Below are positions 52,502-61,321 of a DNA stretch of 64,000 nucleotides, one piece after another. The DNA lies in contig NZ_CP017921.1 of NCBI RefSeq assembly GCF_001889405.1, forward strand, positions 944,057 to 1,008,056, in the 5' to 3' direction. The stretch's first letter is position 1; every line of letters begins with the position of its first letter. Made by a program: the position numbers and the translations under genes. The notes beneath the pieces are model-generated. The model worked only from the letters and a program-made list of their open reading frames with translations. It did no database searches and had not been told where the DNA came from. This stretch comes from Methanohalophilus halophilus. Lineage in GTDB: Archaea; Halobacteriota; Methanosarcinia; Methanosarcinales; Methanosarcinaceae.

Positions 52502-53760
52502 TCTTTAGGGACCCCCGTCTCAAAAGGAAGATTGTTATTGCTCCACTCAAACCATCCACCATCATAAACTGCTGCTTTATCCCATCCCATAAGCCATGCA
52601 TTTAAAAAGGCTTCACTGCCTCTCCAGCCAGTCCCACAGTAGAATGCATTACGTTTATCAGGAGTAATTCCAAGTTTTTTCCAGTGTTCTGCAATTTCCC
52701 GGAATTCACGCATGGTGTGGTCCAGGTTCCTGTAGTTTTCCATGTGGTAGGCGTCTGTTCCGCAATCACCGAATACTGCTCCCGGAATCCTACCTTTCTT
52801 TTCAATATAATTATAACCACTTACTTCTCCAATGTACTCCTTCCAGCTTCTGACGCTCACCAGGTTCTTGTCAGGAGATGCAAGAATGTCTTTTGCTTCT
52901 TCAAGATCAACAGCAATTTCCGGCTTTTGCGGTATGTCAATTCCAAAAGATACTTTCTCGCTTTTAGAAGGAGATGTAGTGATTTCATAACCAGAATCCA
53001 GCCATGACTGAAGACCGCCATTGAGTATGCGCACATCTTTCACACCGGCATAAAGCATGATGAAAGCACATCTCATTGCACCGAGATGGCCTGCACTGCT
53101 TCCCGGGAACGGATCATCATTATTTGGTGAAGAGAATTTTCCATAAAGTATGACTGTTGTGTCATGTGTTATGCCTGCCTCTTCCAGTGCAGCCTTTAGT
53201 TCCTCTGGGGAGCGGCGATTCCATGTCTCTGGCGACTCAAGGGAGTTTGTGTCAATAGGGATAGCTCCGGGAATATGGCCTTCATCATAATCCGAAAGGT
53301 TCCTGTAATGAGAATGACAGATCACGAACTTATCATTGTTGTATTCCGCAGCATCATTTGTTGTGATCAATTGGTTAAGCCAATCCGCTGAAACCAGATG
53401 CTCATATCTTTCAAGATGCTCCATGGGCAAATCTTTTTCTGCCCATTCAAAAAAATCGTTGAAAACAGTTATATCAGGATACCCGGCTTTCTCAAACTGC
53501 CTTGCCACCTCTTCTGCCTTTTGTGGGTCATATCCATAAATGATAAGAGAATCTTCCGGCAGGATACCTTTATTTCTTACTATCTCTATCCAGTCAATAT
53601 AGTGTAACCATTTGTAAGGCAGAGTTTTTGCACCTTTGATGTGCCCTCCTCTTGCCTCTCCACTTTCTTTCCAGCCATTATAGGCATCAATGGATCTTAT
53701 ATCAATTACCTTATAGTTGTCTAAGTCTTCTGCTAACTTTTTAGTTGTAATTTTCCCCAT
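52498..53760 (-). CDS. eanB: Multi-rhodanese sulfur-insertion protein (EanB-like)
   Basis: The 420-residue protein has three rhodanese-like domains (about 5-115, 118-265 and 270-418). The active-site loop is YCGTGWRGSEAF with Cys375. EanB of Chlorobium, which puts sulfur into hercynine to give ergothioneine without oxygen, has as I recall Cys412 in the same loop, Tyr353 and Cys370. Here Tyr316 and Cys333 sit at exactly those distances from Cys375, and Cys148 fits Cys184 within one residue. ATG 53760 is used: TATA is 26 bp upstream and no ribosome site is seen, so it is probably leaderless. It heads an operon with eanA, sufS and sufE. Ordinary thiosulfate sulfurtransferases usually have two domains. 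Confidence 0.8.
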   Translation of the reverse strand: MGKITTKKLAEDLDNYKVIDIRSIDAYNGWKESGEARGGHIKGAKTLPYKWLHYIDWIEIVRNKGILPEDSLIIYGYDPQKAEEVARQFEKAGYPDITVFNDFFEWAEKDLPMEHLERYEHLVSADWLNQLITTNDAAEYNNDKFVICHSHYRNLSDYDEGHIPGAIPIDTNSLESPETWNRRSPEELKAALEEAGITHDTTVILYGKFSSPNNDDPFPGSSAGHLGAMRCAFIMLYAGVKDVRILNGGLQSWLDSGYEITTSPSKSEKVSFGIDIPQKPEIAVDLEEAKDILASPDKNLVSVRSWKEYIGEVSGYNYIEKKGRIPGAVFGDCGTDAYHMENYRNLDHTMREFREIAEHWKKLGITPDKRNAFYCGTGWRGSEAFLNAWLMGWDKAAVYDGGWFEWSNNNLPFETGVPKE

Positions 53761-53780
53761 ATAATACAATTGGTTTAAAT

Positions 53781-53790
53781 CTTTATATAT
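53781..53790 (-). promoter_or_regulatory. TATA box of the eanB-eanA-sufS-sufE operon
   Basis: ATATATAAAG on the minus strand is centred about 26 bp from the A of the eanB ATG, so transcription should begin at or within a few bases of the start codon. Confidence 0.6.
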
Positions 53791-53937
53791 TATTTGGGAT
53801 TTACTTTTTAGGGATCGTCTTTTACAGGATTTTCTGCTATCCTCTAAGTATATATTATGATATATCCCCGGTTGTCACAACTTCGGTAGCGATAAGGGCA
53901 TAGTTAGTGCAAGCAGTCTGAGTTGCCGGTACGCAGT

Positions 53938-54201
53938 TTACCCTTCGTGTTCCTTCTGTATCTGCTCCGGGGTAAATTTTTCTACTTTGACTGCACGTGC
54001 TTTGTCGCGCAGGGAAACTGGTACGTTCCCTAATGCCTCTGCTTCACTCTCGGCATCTACAATAGCCCAGCCGACGTGTACATCAACCCGGCAACCGAAA
54101 TAGTACTGATCTAATATGTCGCTCCCCAGCGCCAGTGTTTCATCTAATGCTTCAAGGCATTCTTCTGCTGTGTGTGGTGACTCCACAAGATATTTTGTCA
54201 T
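53938..54201 (-). CDS. Small conserved protein, dimeric alpha/beta-barrel-like
   Basis: The 87-residue protein (MTKYLVESPHTAEECLEALDETLALG ... VDVHVGWAIVDAESEAEALGNVP) alternates strands and helices like a ferredoxin-fold, dimeric alpha/beta-barrel domain. No catalytic motif is evident. GGAGG lies 7 bases before the ATG. Two palindromes lie 25-60 bp upstream, in its probable leader, and may be regulatory. The family is not identified. Confidence 0.7.
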   Translation of the reverse strand: MTKYLVESPHTAEECLEALDETLALGSDILDQYYFGCRVDVHVGWAIVDAESEAEALGNVPVSLRDKARAVKVEKFTPEQIQKEHEG

Positions 54202-54225
54202 ATTTTTTCCTCCAAACTCCCAATA

Positions 54226-54261
54226 GTGGTTATTTTAACCACCACGGTGCATTAATGCACC
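54226..54261. repeat. Paired palindromes upstream of the 87-residue protein gene
   Basis: GTGGTT/AACCAC (54226-54242, 5-base loop) is followed after 3 bp by a perfect 16-bp palindrome, GGTGCATTAATGCACC (54246-54261). They lie just before the ribosome site of the 87-residue protein gene. The minus-strand TATA (TATATATGATA, about 54281-54291) is upstream, so both would be near or in the 5' leader, suitable for an operator. Confidence 0.5.
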
Positions 54262-54297
54262 ATAATTTACTCTGTAATCTTATCATATATAGGTTGT

Positions 54298-54323
54298 GAA
54301 ACAGTGATTAGGATCACTGTTTC
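54298..54323. repeat. 11-bp perfect inverted repeat
   Basis: GAAACAGTGAT pairs exactly with ATCACTGTTTC around a 4-base loop. It lies between the 87-residue protein gene and the Cas1 remnant. It occurs once, is not followed by a T-run and does not recur, so neither a terminator nor a CRISPR repeat is proven. Confidence 0.45.
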
Positions 54324-54391
54324 GGACTACTTCAAGCTGGCAAAACTGCGGTTCTGAACTATTGGTTGGAGATTGTAGAAAAATTGGTTTA

Positions 54392-54646
54392 ATGATACAT
54401 ATGAAGCAGGCATTTTATCTTACTGGCAGAAGGAAGAACTTGGAATTTGTCAAGCCTGTCTATAAGTTTGAAAGGGATGATTCAGAGGAGTTGAGACAGA
54501 AGATCCTTGATATGTCTTATTCTGAATGGAAGAAGATGGGGTTCTCTAAAGGTACTTTGCATTATATGAAGCAGAATGCTAAATCTGGTAAACCTTTTAG
54601 TTTGAATGCTCATGTGAGGGAGAGGTTGGAGATGTGGGAAATATAA
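54392..54646 (+). pseudogene. cas1: C-terminal remnant of CRISPR integrase Cas1
   Basis: The last 50 residues (ILDMSYSEWKKMGFSKGTLH followed by YMKQNAKSGKPFSLNAHVRERLEMW) match the conserved C-terminal end of archaeal type I/III Cas1, the nuclease-integrase that inserts new CRISPR spacers. A complete Cas1 has about 320 residues, with catalytic Glu, His and Asp; here all of that is missing, and the sequence upstream in the frame is unrelated and stopped at 54305. No cas2 or CRISPR repeats are nearby. It is probably a decaying fragment of a lost locus, though expression as a small protein cannot be excluded. Confidence 0.7.
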
Positions 54647-54667
54647 TTAAATTTCCTTTAACTAAAT

Positions 54668-55231
54668 ATGTGTGATATGATAACAAATAATATTCAGATA
54701 AGGAAAGCAAAAGATTCAGATTTTAACAATATAATGGAAATTGAAAAAGAGGCTTTTGGATCCGAGGAAGAAGCAAATCTTGTATCTCAGCTTCTGGAAG
54801 ATAAAAGCGCAGAGCCAGTAATATCTTTGTTAGCTTTTAAGAATAGAGAAGCAGTTGGACATATTCTTTTCACAAAAGCAACTATTGATGGGAATACAAC
54901 ATCCCCATTAATTTACATTCTTGCACCTATGGCAGTTAAACCAAAACATCAGAGACAGGGAATTGGTGGCATGTTAATTAATGAGGGATTGAATTTGTTA
55001 AAAGGAATTGGTGCTGAAATGGTATTTGTTCTTGGACATGAAAGCTATTATCCAAAATATGGATTTAAGCAGGATGCAGGAAGTATGGGTTTTACTGCAA
55101 CTTATCCAATTCCTAAAGAACATGCAAATGGATGGATGGTCTATACTTTAACCTCAGGATCAACTGATGGATTTAGGGGCAGAGTTGTTTGTGCTGATGC
55201 TTTGAATAAATCGGAATATTGGAGTGAATGA
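54668..55231 (+). CDS. GNAT acetyltransferase (YhbS-like)
   Basis: The 187-residue protein has the GNAT fold: IQIRKAKDSDFNNIMEIEKEAFG, GHILFTKATI, the acetyl-CoA motif APMAVKPKHQRQGIGGMLINEGL, then VFVLGHESYYPKYGFKQ. The substrate is unknown. It follows the Cas1 fragment and uses more A+T-rich codons than most of the window, fitting an acquired patch. ATG 54668 or 54677 (MITNN) could start it. Confidence 0.85.
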   Translation: MCDMITNNIQIRKAKDSDFNNIMEIEKEAFGSEEEANLVSQLLEDKSAEPVISLLAFKNREAVGHILFTKATIDGNTTSPLIYILAPMAVKPKHQRQGIGGMLINEGLNLLKGIGAEMVFVLGHESYYPKYGFKQDAGSMGFTATYPIPKEHANGWMVYTLTSGSTDGFRGRVVCADALNKSEYWSE

Positions 55232-55300
55232 AAATTTGGGTATATGGAAAGTTGGGGGAAGTAACCCTTATAAATTAACTAAAAATGTAAGCACAAAGTG

Positions 55301-55450
55301 TATATACAATAACCATCTTTATTACAATTATTAAATGAGCGGGTAGTATCCAATATCTTTTTCTAGTACCCCCACTCCCCAACTACCCGCTCATACCACC
55401 CCACAGAAAATAAACGGGATTTATTACTTTAGTGTTAAGACTATGTCTTA
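55301..55450 (+). ncRNA. Candidate structured small RNA with its own promoter
   Basis: A TATA box (TATATACA, 55301-55308) lies about 27-30 bp before a 13-bp perfect inverted repeat, ATGAGCGGGTAGT (55335-55347) with ACTACCCGCTCAT (55382-55394), closing a C-rich 34-base loop. A smaller stem follows at 55436-55450 (TAAGAC/GTCTTA). There is no coding frame. The layout suggests an RNA of roughly 60-120 nt starting near 55331. The rest of the 55232-55600 gap is A+T-rich with no other signal. Confidence 0.45.
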
Positions 55451-55603
55451 TTCACATATATACTCTTTGTTTCGAAAGATAAAGTAGTGTACAAAAAAAA
55501 TAATTTTTTGAAATAAATTTTATGGTTTTAAAAATTCAAAGCACAATTTTAAAGAATTACAAGAGTTCTGTTTTTCAGAGATAACTATATCCCAAAAATA
55601 AGA

Positions 55604-55675
55604 TGCGACTGCCGGGATTCGAACCCGGGTTCTAAGCTTGGGAAGCTCAGGTCATAGCCACTAAACCACAGCCGC
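55604..55675 (-). tRNA. tRNA-Gly (anticodon CCC)
   Basis: The 72-nt gene has acceptor arms GCGGCTG/CAGTCGC with one G-U pair, an A discriminator, D arm GGTTTAGTGGCTATGACC, an anticodon arm TGAGC-TTCCCAA-GCTTA (anticodon CCC) and T arm CCCGGGTTCGAATCCCGG. CCA is not encoded. Confidence 0.96.
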
Positions 55676-55742
55676 TCAACTAAAAATTTATAGACTCTGT
55701 AGATAATAAAAGTTTCGAGGGAGAAGGTGTGACCCTCTGCCC

Positions 55743-57202
<1,460 letters not shown>

Positions 57203-57226
57203 GATAAATCTCCTGTCGCCGTTGTG

Positions 57227-58003
57227 TTAGATTATTCCTGTTCCATAATCAGCTGAAAGTTTACGCTTTTCAGTCTTGCCACAGGCGGGACATTTCAGTT
57301 TTCCCTCTTCAATAGCAAGGGGTTCACCACACCGGCCACAAACTGCGGACATAACTCCCAGTTCCTTGGCAGCAATGCTCAGGCGCATGCTATCAGTATC
57401 AATCACCTTTGCCTTAACAACATCCATAAGAGCAAGCTCATTGGCTATGTTTTTGACGTAATCTTCCTTGATATTTGATATGTGAATGGCGGCAATTCCG
57501 GGATTGTTGACTTCCCTTTCTCCATGGCCTTTAATGGCTGCTATCTGTACAAGTGCCATTGAGTCACGTACATTCACCACATTGCCAACTACAATATCAT
57601 CTTTCTTTATTACAGGTGGAAGTTCGGATGTAGCCCGCACGGAAACATTACGCTTTTTCCTGTCAACCTCAACATTTCCTGTCCTGGTTGAATATATGTT
57701 TCCTCTTAATGTATAGGTCCCTTCACCGGCTTCATACTCTTCATTAGTACCAACAATATCACCGGGCAGCACAAACTGCTCTTCAATGTGTTTTTCGGCT
57801 TCTTCTTTGAGATGCTTTTGGGGTTTCTCTTTTTTCAGGTTCTCAGTATTCTTCCCCTTGGCCTCTCCCTTTTCTTTTTGCTGGCCCTTAGTTTTGGGAT
57901 TTCGATTTTCTTCTTTTTCATCCTTCTTTGAAGAACCTTTAATTTTCCTTCTGGTGGCCTTCTTTTTGTTGCGTATCCTAATAATAATCCCTCTTAGTTT
58001 CAA
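57227..58003 (-). CDS. csl4: Exosome RNA-binding protein Csl4 with Lys-rich extension
   Basis: Csl4 caps the archaeal RNA exosome. The core begins at FVLPGDIVGTNEEYEAGEGTYTLRGNIYSTRTG (about residue 77), followed by an S1 domain (VVGNVVNVRDSMALVQIAAIKG) and a C-terminal zinc ribbon CGRCGEPLAIEEGKLKCPACG. Ahead of it are about 75 residues very rich in Lys/Glu, not part of the normal family, in an open frame with no ATG; the only evident start is TTG 58003, overlapping the stop of the methyltransferase gene. The extension may be a real disordered tail. Confidence 0.85.
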   Translation of the reverse strand: MKLRGIIIRIRNKKKATRRKIKGSSKKDEKEENRNPKTKGQQKEKGEAKGKNTENLKKEKPQKHLKEEAEKHIEEQFVLPGDIVGTNEEYEAGEGTYTLRGNIYSTRTGNVEVDRKKRNVSVRATSELPPVIKKDDIVVGNVVNVRDSMALVQIAAIKGHGEREVNNPGIAAIHISNIKEDYVKNIANELALMDVVKAKVIDTDSMRLSIAAKELGVMSAVCGRCGEPLAIEEGKLKCPACGKTEKRKLSADYGTGII

Positions 58004-58605
58004 TAATTATGATGTGATAAGGAGTTTATTCTGTATATTTCTACCTCAATTCGTTCTACATCTTTTTTATGGAATTTAAATGTTCTTTTTAGCGGGAAAG
58101 ATGTAGAATACCACTCGGTAATAACTGATGGATTTATGTATTGCCTTATAAAGTTAAAACTTCCGCTGTTATGAATCGAATAGATATTATTCCCTGCATT
58201 CAGGGCAGCTGAGAGGAAAGGTCTGTCATTTCCCTTACATTGGGCGCCAAACGGGGGATTCATAACAACAGTGTTCGCTTTTCCATTTACCTTTTCTATA
58301 GGGTAATTAACAAATTCAACTTCAACACCCATCAACAAGGCATTTTCTCTTGCAACATTTATTGCTTGCGGGTCACTATCATATCCGATGACCTCATGTG
58401 CTCCCAGCAGTGCGGCACCGATTGCAAGTATCCCGGTGCCACATCCCATATCAAAAACCTTTCCTTCAAGATCTCCCTTCATGTATGCAAAATGTAATAA
58501 TTCAGCAGCAAGAGGTGCGGGTGTGGCATATTGTTCCAGTGCAGGATCGGGATCATCAAATCCCCTGACCTTTTGCAGTAGCATCTCGAGTTTTCGCTGT
58601 TTCAT
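58000..58605 (-). CDS. METTL5-like N6-adenine RNA/DNA methyltransferase
   Basis: The 201-residue protein has the SAM motif VFDMGCGTGILAIGAALLGAHEVIGYDSD and the catalytic NPPFGAQ, diagnostic for N6-adenine or N4-cytosine methylation. Length and layout fit METTL5, which makes m6A in small-subunit rRNA in eukaryotes; the archaeal target is inferred. It lies between dph2 (3 bp) and csl4 (overlap). Confidence 0.85.
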   Translation of the reverse strand: MKQRKLEMLLQKVRGFDDPDPALEQYATPAPLAAELLHFAYMKGDLEGKVFDMGCGTGILAIGAALLGAHEVIGYDSDPQAINVARENALLMGVEVEFVNYPIEKVNGKANTVVMNPPFGAQCKGNDRPFLSAALNAGNNIYSIHNSGSFNFIRQYINPSVITEWYSTSFPLKRTFKFHKKDVERIEVEIYRINSLSHHNY

Positions 58606-58608
58606 CTA

Positions 58609-59592
58609 TCATTCCCTTATCTCATCAAAAACCAGTTCTTCCCATTCACGTATTCCCAGTACGATCTCAAATTCAGGAGGAGTTAACATGGGAGCCGGGA
58701 ATCTTCCTGCCTCGTCGATTGCAATCCTGGGGCATGCAGTATTTACGTATGCATCCGCCTGGAATTGCAAGAGCTGGTCGGGTGTTATGAGATCCATTGT
58801 TACAATGTATGCCTCTTTTCCATTTTCCCTGGCAATGTCCCTTATATCCCTGGCAAGTTGCATTCTTTCCTGACCGGGTTTTGTGGACACCAGTATGCAG
58901 AACCTCTTTTTTTCCATGGTTTTTGCAATTGCTGCATATCGCTGTTTCATGATTTGCCTGAGGTCGATGTACTCGATGGATGAAGAAAATGGATTTGCAC
59001 AAAGTACAGGTTTGCCTGTTGAAAGGGCTATGCCCAGCGGATGAAACTTCCCGCCGCCAATATACAGGTATTCTTCACAGGTTATGTCATATGCAGCTGA
59101 AAAATTGCACCCAAGTACCTGGCCTGGATGTACTATCCTTCCATCTCCTTTTCCAATAATGGTTTCGAATCCGTTTTCTTCAAGGATTTTCCTGACTTCT
59201 TCCAGTTTATGCACGTGCTGTACAGTCGTAAGGAGGCCAATCCTTTTTCCTTTAAGTTTGTCTGCAGCCTGAAAAACCACATCACTTATATCGAGATGTG
59301 AGGGTGCCTCAATATAAACTACATTTTCAGAGGGCTCGAGTCTGGAATGGCCGAAGTGGAATACAAGATCAGTATCCTTGATAAGCTGCATATCAAGATC
59401 GCATGCCCCATAACAGGGATTGCCTGAGATGAGGGTTTCTGCATCGGTATTATCCTCTATATATCCTGCAATCTCCATTGCCTGACGCTTGAAGCCTTCG
59501 GGTAGCTGGAGGCCGACCTTTGTGGCTTTTTCCTGAATAATCATATTAATAATGGATTCCAGGTCAATATCAAAATTCTCAATTAGTTTCAC
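58609..59592 (-). CDS. dph2: Diphthamide biosynthesis enzyme Dph2
   Basis: This noncanonical radical SAM enzyme attaches the 3-amino-3-carboxypropyl group to histidine of elongation factor 2. The three cluster cysteines appear in [18 protein letters not shown] and [11 protein letters not shown] start it at GTG 59592 (VKLIENFD), with GGAGG 6 bases upstream; the longer frame to 59625 overlaps hpt heavily. The GTG overlaps the hpt stop by 14 bp. Confidence 0.92.
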   Translation of the reverse strand: MKLIENFDIDLESIINMIIQEKATKVGLQLPEGFKRQAMEIAGYIEDNTDAETLISGNPCYGACDLDMQLIKDTDLVFHFGHSRLEPSENVVYIEAPSHLDISDVVFQAADKLKGKRIGLLTTVQHVHKLEEVRKILEENGFETIIGKGDGRIVHPGQVLGCNFSAAYDITCEEYLYIGGGKFHPLGIALSTGKPVLCANPFSSSIEYIDLRQIMKQRYAAIAKTMEKKRFCILVSTKPGQERMQLARDIRDIARENGKEAYIVTMDLITPDQLLQFQADAYVNTACPRIAIDEAGRFPAPMLTPPEFEIVLGIREWEELVFDEIRE

Positions 59593-60151
59593 CGGTGTCC
59601 TCCAGTATTGAAACTCCGTCCTCACTCACAGCTATATCCACAAGTGTTTTGACCCTTATTCCTTCCCCTGCAAGTTGCTGTACACCATCTCCCCTGCCTA
59701 CAATAACTATTATATCGCTTATAGTAACGCCTTTTTTTTCCAGGGCCTTTACCAGAAAGCGCAGGGTTCCTCCTGTGCTGATCACATCATCAACAAGCAG
59801 TATCCGGTCTTTCTTTTCAACACCATTTATGTAGAGTTCGCCTTTAGAATATCCTGTGCTCTGGGATATCTTAATTTCATCGGGCAATTGGTATTGTCTT
59901 TTGCGCACGATAGAAAATGGGATGCCGGTTTTCAGGGAGATTGCTGTTGCAAGGGGAATTCCCATCGCTTCAATAGACAGGATCCGGTCGACGTTCATAT
60001 CGCAGTACTCTATGATGTAGTCACTGATCTCATCAAGCAGTTTGGGATCTATTGCAGGTACACCATCTGTAATCGGATGTATGAAATAGGGGTATTTACC
60101 GCGTTTTACAATAGGGGCTTTTTTCAGGGATTTCTTGAGGATTTCTAACAT
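59579..60151 (-). CDS. hpt: Hypoxanthine/guanine phosphoribosyltransferase, archaeal type
   Basis: The enzyme salvages purine bases to nucleotides with PRPP. The 190-residue protein has [28 protein letters not shown] and the PRPP motif [14 protein letters not shown]. It belongs to the archaeal Hpt/Apt-like subgroup; base preference (hypoxanthine versus adenine) is from family knowledge. It is the first gene of the run hpt-dph2-mettl5-csl4 and divergent from a GNAT gene. Confidence 0.9.
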   Translation of the reverse strand: MLEILKKSLKKAPIVKRGKYPYFIHPITDGVPAIDPKLLDEISDYIIEYCDMNVDRILSIEAMGIPLATAISLKTGIPFSIVRKRQYQLPDEIKISQSTGYSKGELYINGVEKKDRILLVDDVISTGGTLRFLVKALEKKGVTISDIIVIVGRGDGVQQLAGEGIRVKTLVDIAVSEDGVSILEDTGETN

Positions 60152-60300
60152 GTTTTACCCCGACAATGAGAAGAATTGTCTTCCTGATGGAAGGAAGGTT
60201 GAAGGCAGGAATAAATGGATTTGTATTTATAACTGGCGGATGGTATCTGCAACATCTATTTATATAAATCCCCTCTCCTCAGGGACAGGATTCAGAGATC

Positions 60301-60729
60301 ATGCATCTTACCCAGGACATTACAATTTGTCAGGCTGCTCCGGATGATAGGGCAACGATAGATTCTTTGCTCTCTACCTATTTTCTCGATGGGGAAGATC
60401 TGGATACAGGAGATTTTTTGCTGGCAAGAGTTGATGATAAGATAGTGGGCACAGTAGCATTTGTAAGGGATAACATTGAGGAGTTACATAGTGTTGCAGT
60501 TCACCCTTCATTCAGGAAAAAAGGAATAGGTGCTTTGCTGGTCTCAAGTGCTCTGGACCTCTCATTGAGCAGTGCAGTATATGCAAGAACCACGGCCACA
60601 TCCTTTTTCAGGAAATCAGGTTTTATTGAAGTAATCCTTCCTTCCAGAGAAGAATTGTGGGATGATTGTGCATACTGTGAATACCTGGAAAATTGCAGCC
60701 AGCATGTGATGGTGTGGAGGAGAGAATAA
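60301..60729 (+). CDS. GNAT acetyltransferase (N-acetylglutamate-synthase-like)
   Basis: The 142-residue protein has a short GNAT domain: ICQAAPDDRATIDSLLSTYF, LARVDDKIVGTVAFV, and the acetyl-CoA motif ELHSVAVHPSFRKKGIGALLVSSAL, then FFRKSGF. It resembles small ArgA-like acetyltransferases but the substrate is not fixed. The DUF531 gene follows after 1 bp. Confidence 0.8.
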   Translation: MHLTQDITICQAAPDDRATIDSLLSTYFLDGEDLDTGDFLLARVDDKIVGTVAFVRDNIEELHSVAVHPSFRKKGIGALLVSSALDLSLSSAVYARTTATSFFRKSGFIEVILPSREELWDDCAYCEYLENCSQHVMVWRRE

Positions 60730-60730
60730 C

Positions 60731-61321
60731 ATGCAGACCCTTGGAATTGTCAATACTTATGATCGTATAAAGGTCCTTGATGCCCATTATAGGGCCATTG
60801 CCCGGGCAGCCCCGATTTGCAAGATATTCGGCTTTAGTCTTGCCCTTTTTGATTTTCCTTTTGATATGGAAAAAGATGAACTTGTGAAGTACGTTGTGGA
60901 AAAAACAACAATAGGAGAATCAGGAGCCTATCTGCAACAGCTCAATGAAGACCATCATTTTTTTGTACAGGACCTTGCGAAAAAAGGTTTTCCGGCACAT
61001 TTTGGTAAACCTGTTGCAACCACTTCCAGGGCCGATGAATCAAAGAGAATGACAGCTATGGATGCTGCACAGGGAATAATGCATCACGATTCCTATCTTT
61101 TCCTTGTAGGCCTGGGCAGGAAAGGATTGCCAAAATCAATTACAAAACAGGCTCCTAACCACCTTGATATAAGTAGTGAGGGTACTTCCTGTGAGACTTG
61201 CACGGCTATGGGGGCAATCCCTGCATATATCATGGGCGTAGTCGAGGGAATAAAGAGTACTAACCATAAATCCCATAACTCTTTTAAGCACTTTCCTGAT
61301 TATTCATACAATGAATCCTAA
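60731..61321 (+). CDS. DUF531 family protein
   Basis: The 196-residue protein matches archaeal DUF531: MQTLGIVNTYDRIKVLDAHYRAIARAAPICKIFGFSLAL, FPAHFGKPVATTSR, YLFLVGLGRKGLPKSITK, then a Cys-containing CETCTAMGAIPAYIMG. The glycine-rich last part is reminiscent of SPOUT methyltransferases, suggesting an RNA methylation role; that is inference. It overlaps the next gene by 11 bp. Confidence 0.82.
   Translation: MQTLGIVNTYDRIKVLDAHYRAIARAAPICKIFGFSLALFDFPFDMEKDELVKYVVEKTTIGESGAYLQQLNEDHHFFVQDLAKKGFPAHFGKPVATTSRADESKRMTAMDAAQGIMHHDSYLFLVGLGRKGLPKSITKQAPNHLDISSEGTSCETCTAMGAIPAYIMGVVEGIKSTNHKSHNSFKHFPDYSYNES

Noticed and set aside
52498-53760. Plain thiosulfate sulfurtransferase
   Set aside because: Three domains, the CGTGWR loop and the operon with an EgtD homologue argue for an EanB-type role; kept as the main alternative.
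53820-53937. Possible RNA gene upstream of the EanB-like operon
   Set aside because: Some G+C-rich stretches are present, but no stable stem or tRNA-like pattern could be drawn.
54298-54323. Possible CRISPR repeat next to the Cas1 remnant
   Set aside because: It occurs once, has no spaced copies, and no array is visible in the window.
54300-54392. Extension of the Cas1 frame upstream, including pyrrolysine readthrough
   Set aside because: The in-frame stop upstream at 54305 is TGA, and the translated sequence before residue MIHMKQ shows no Cas1 similarity.
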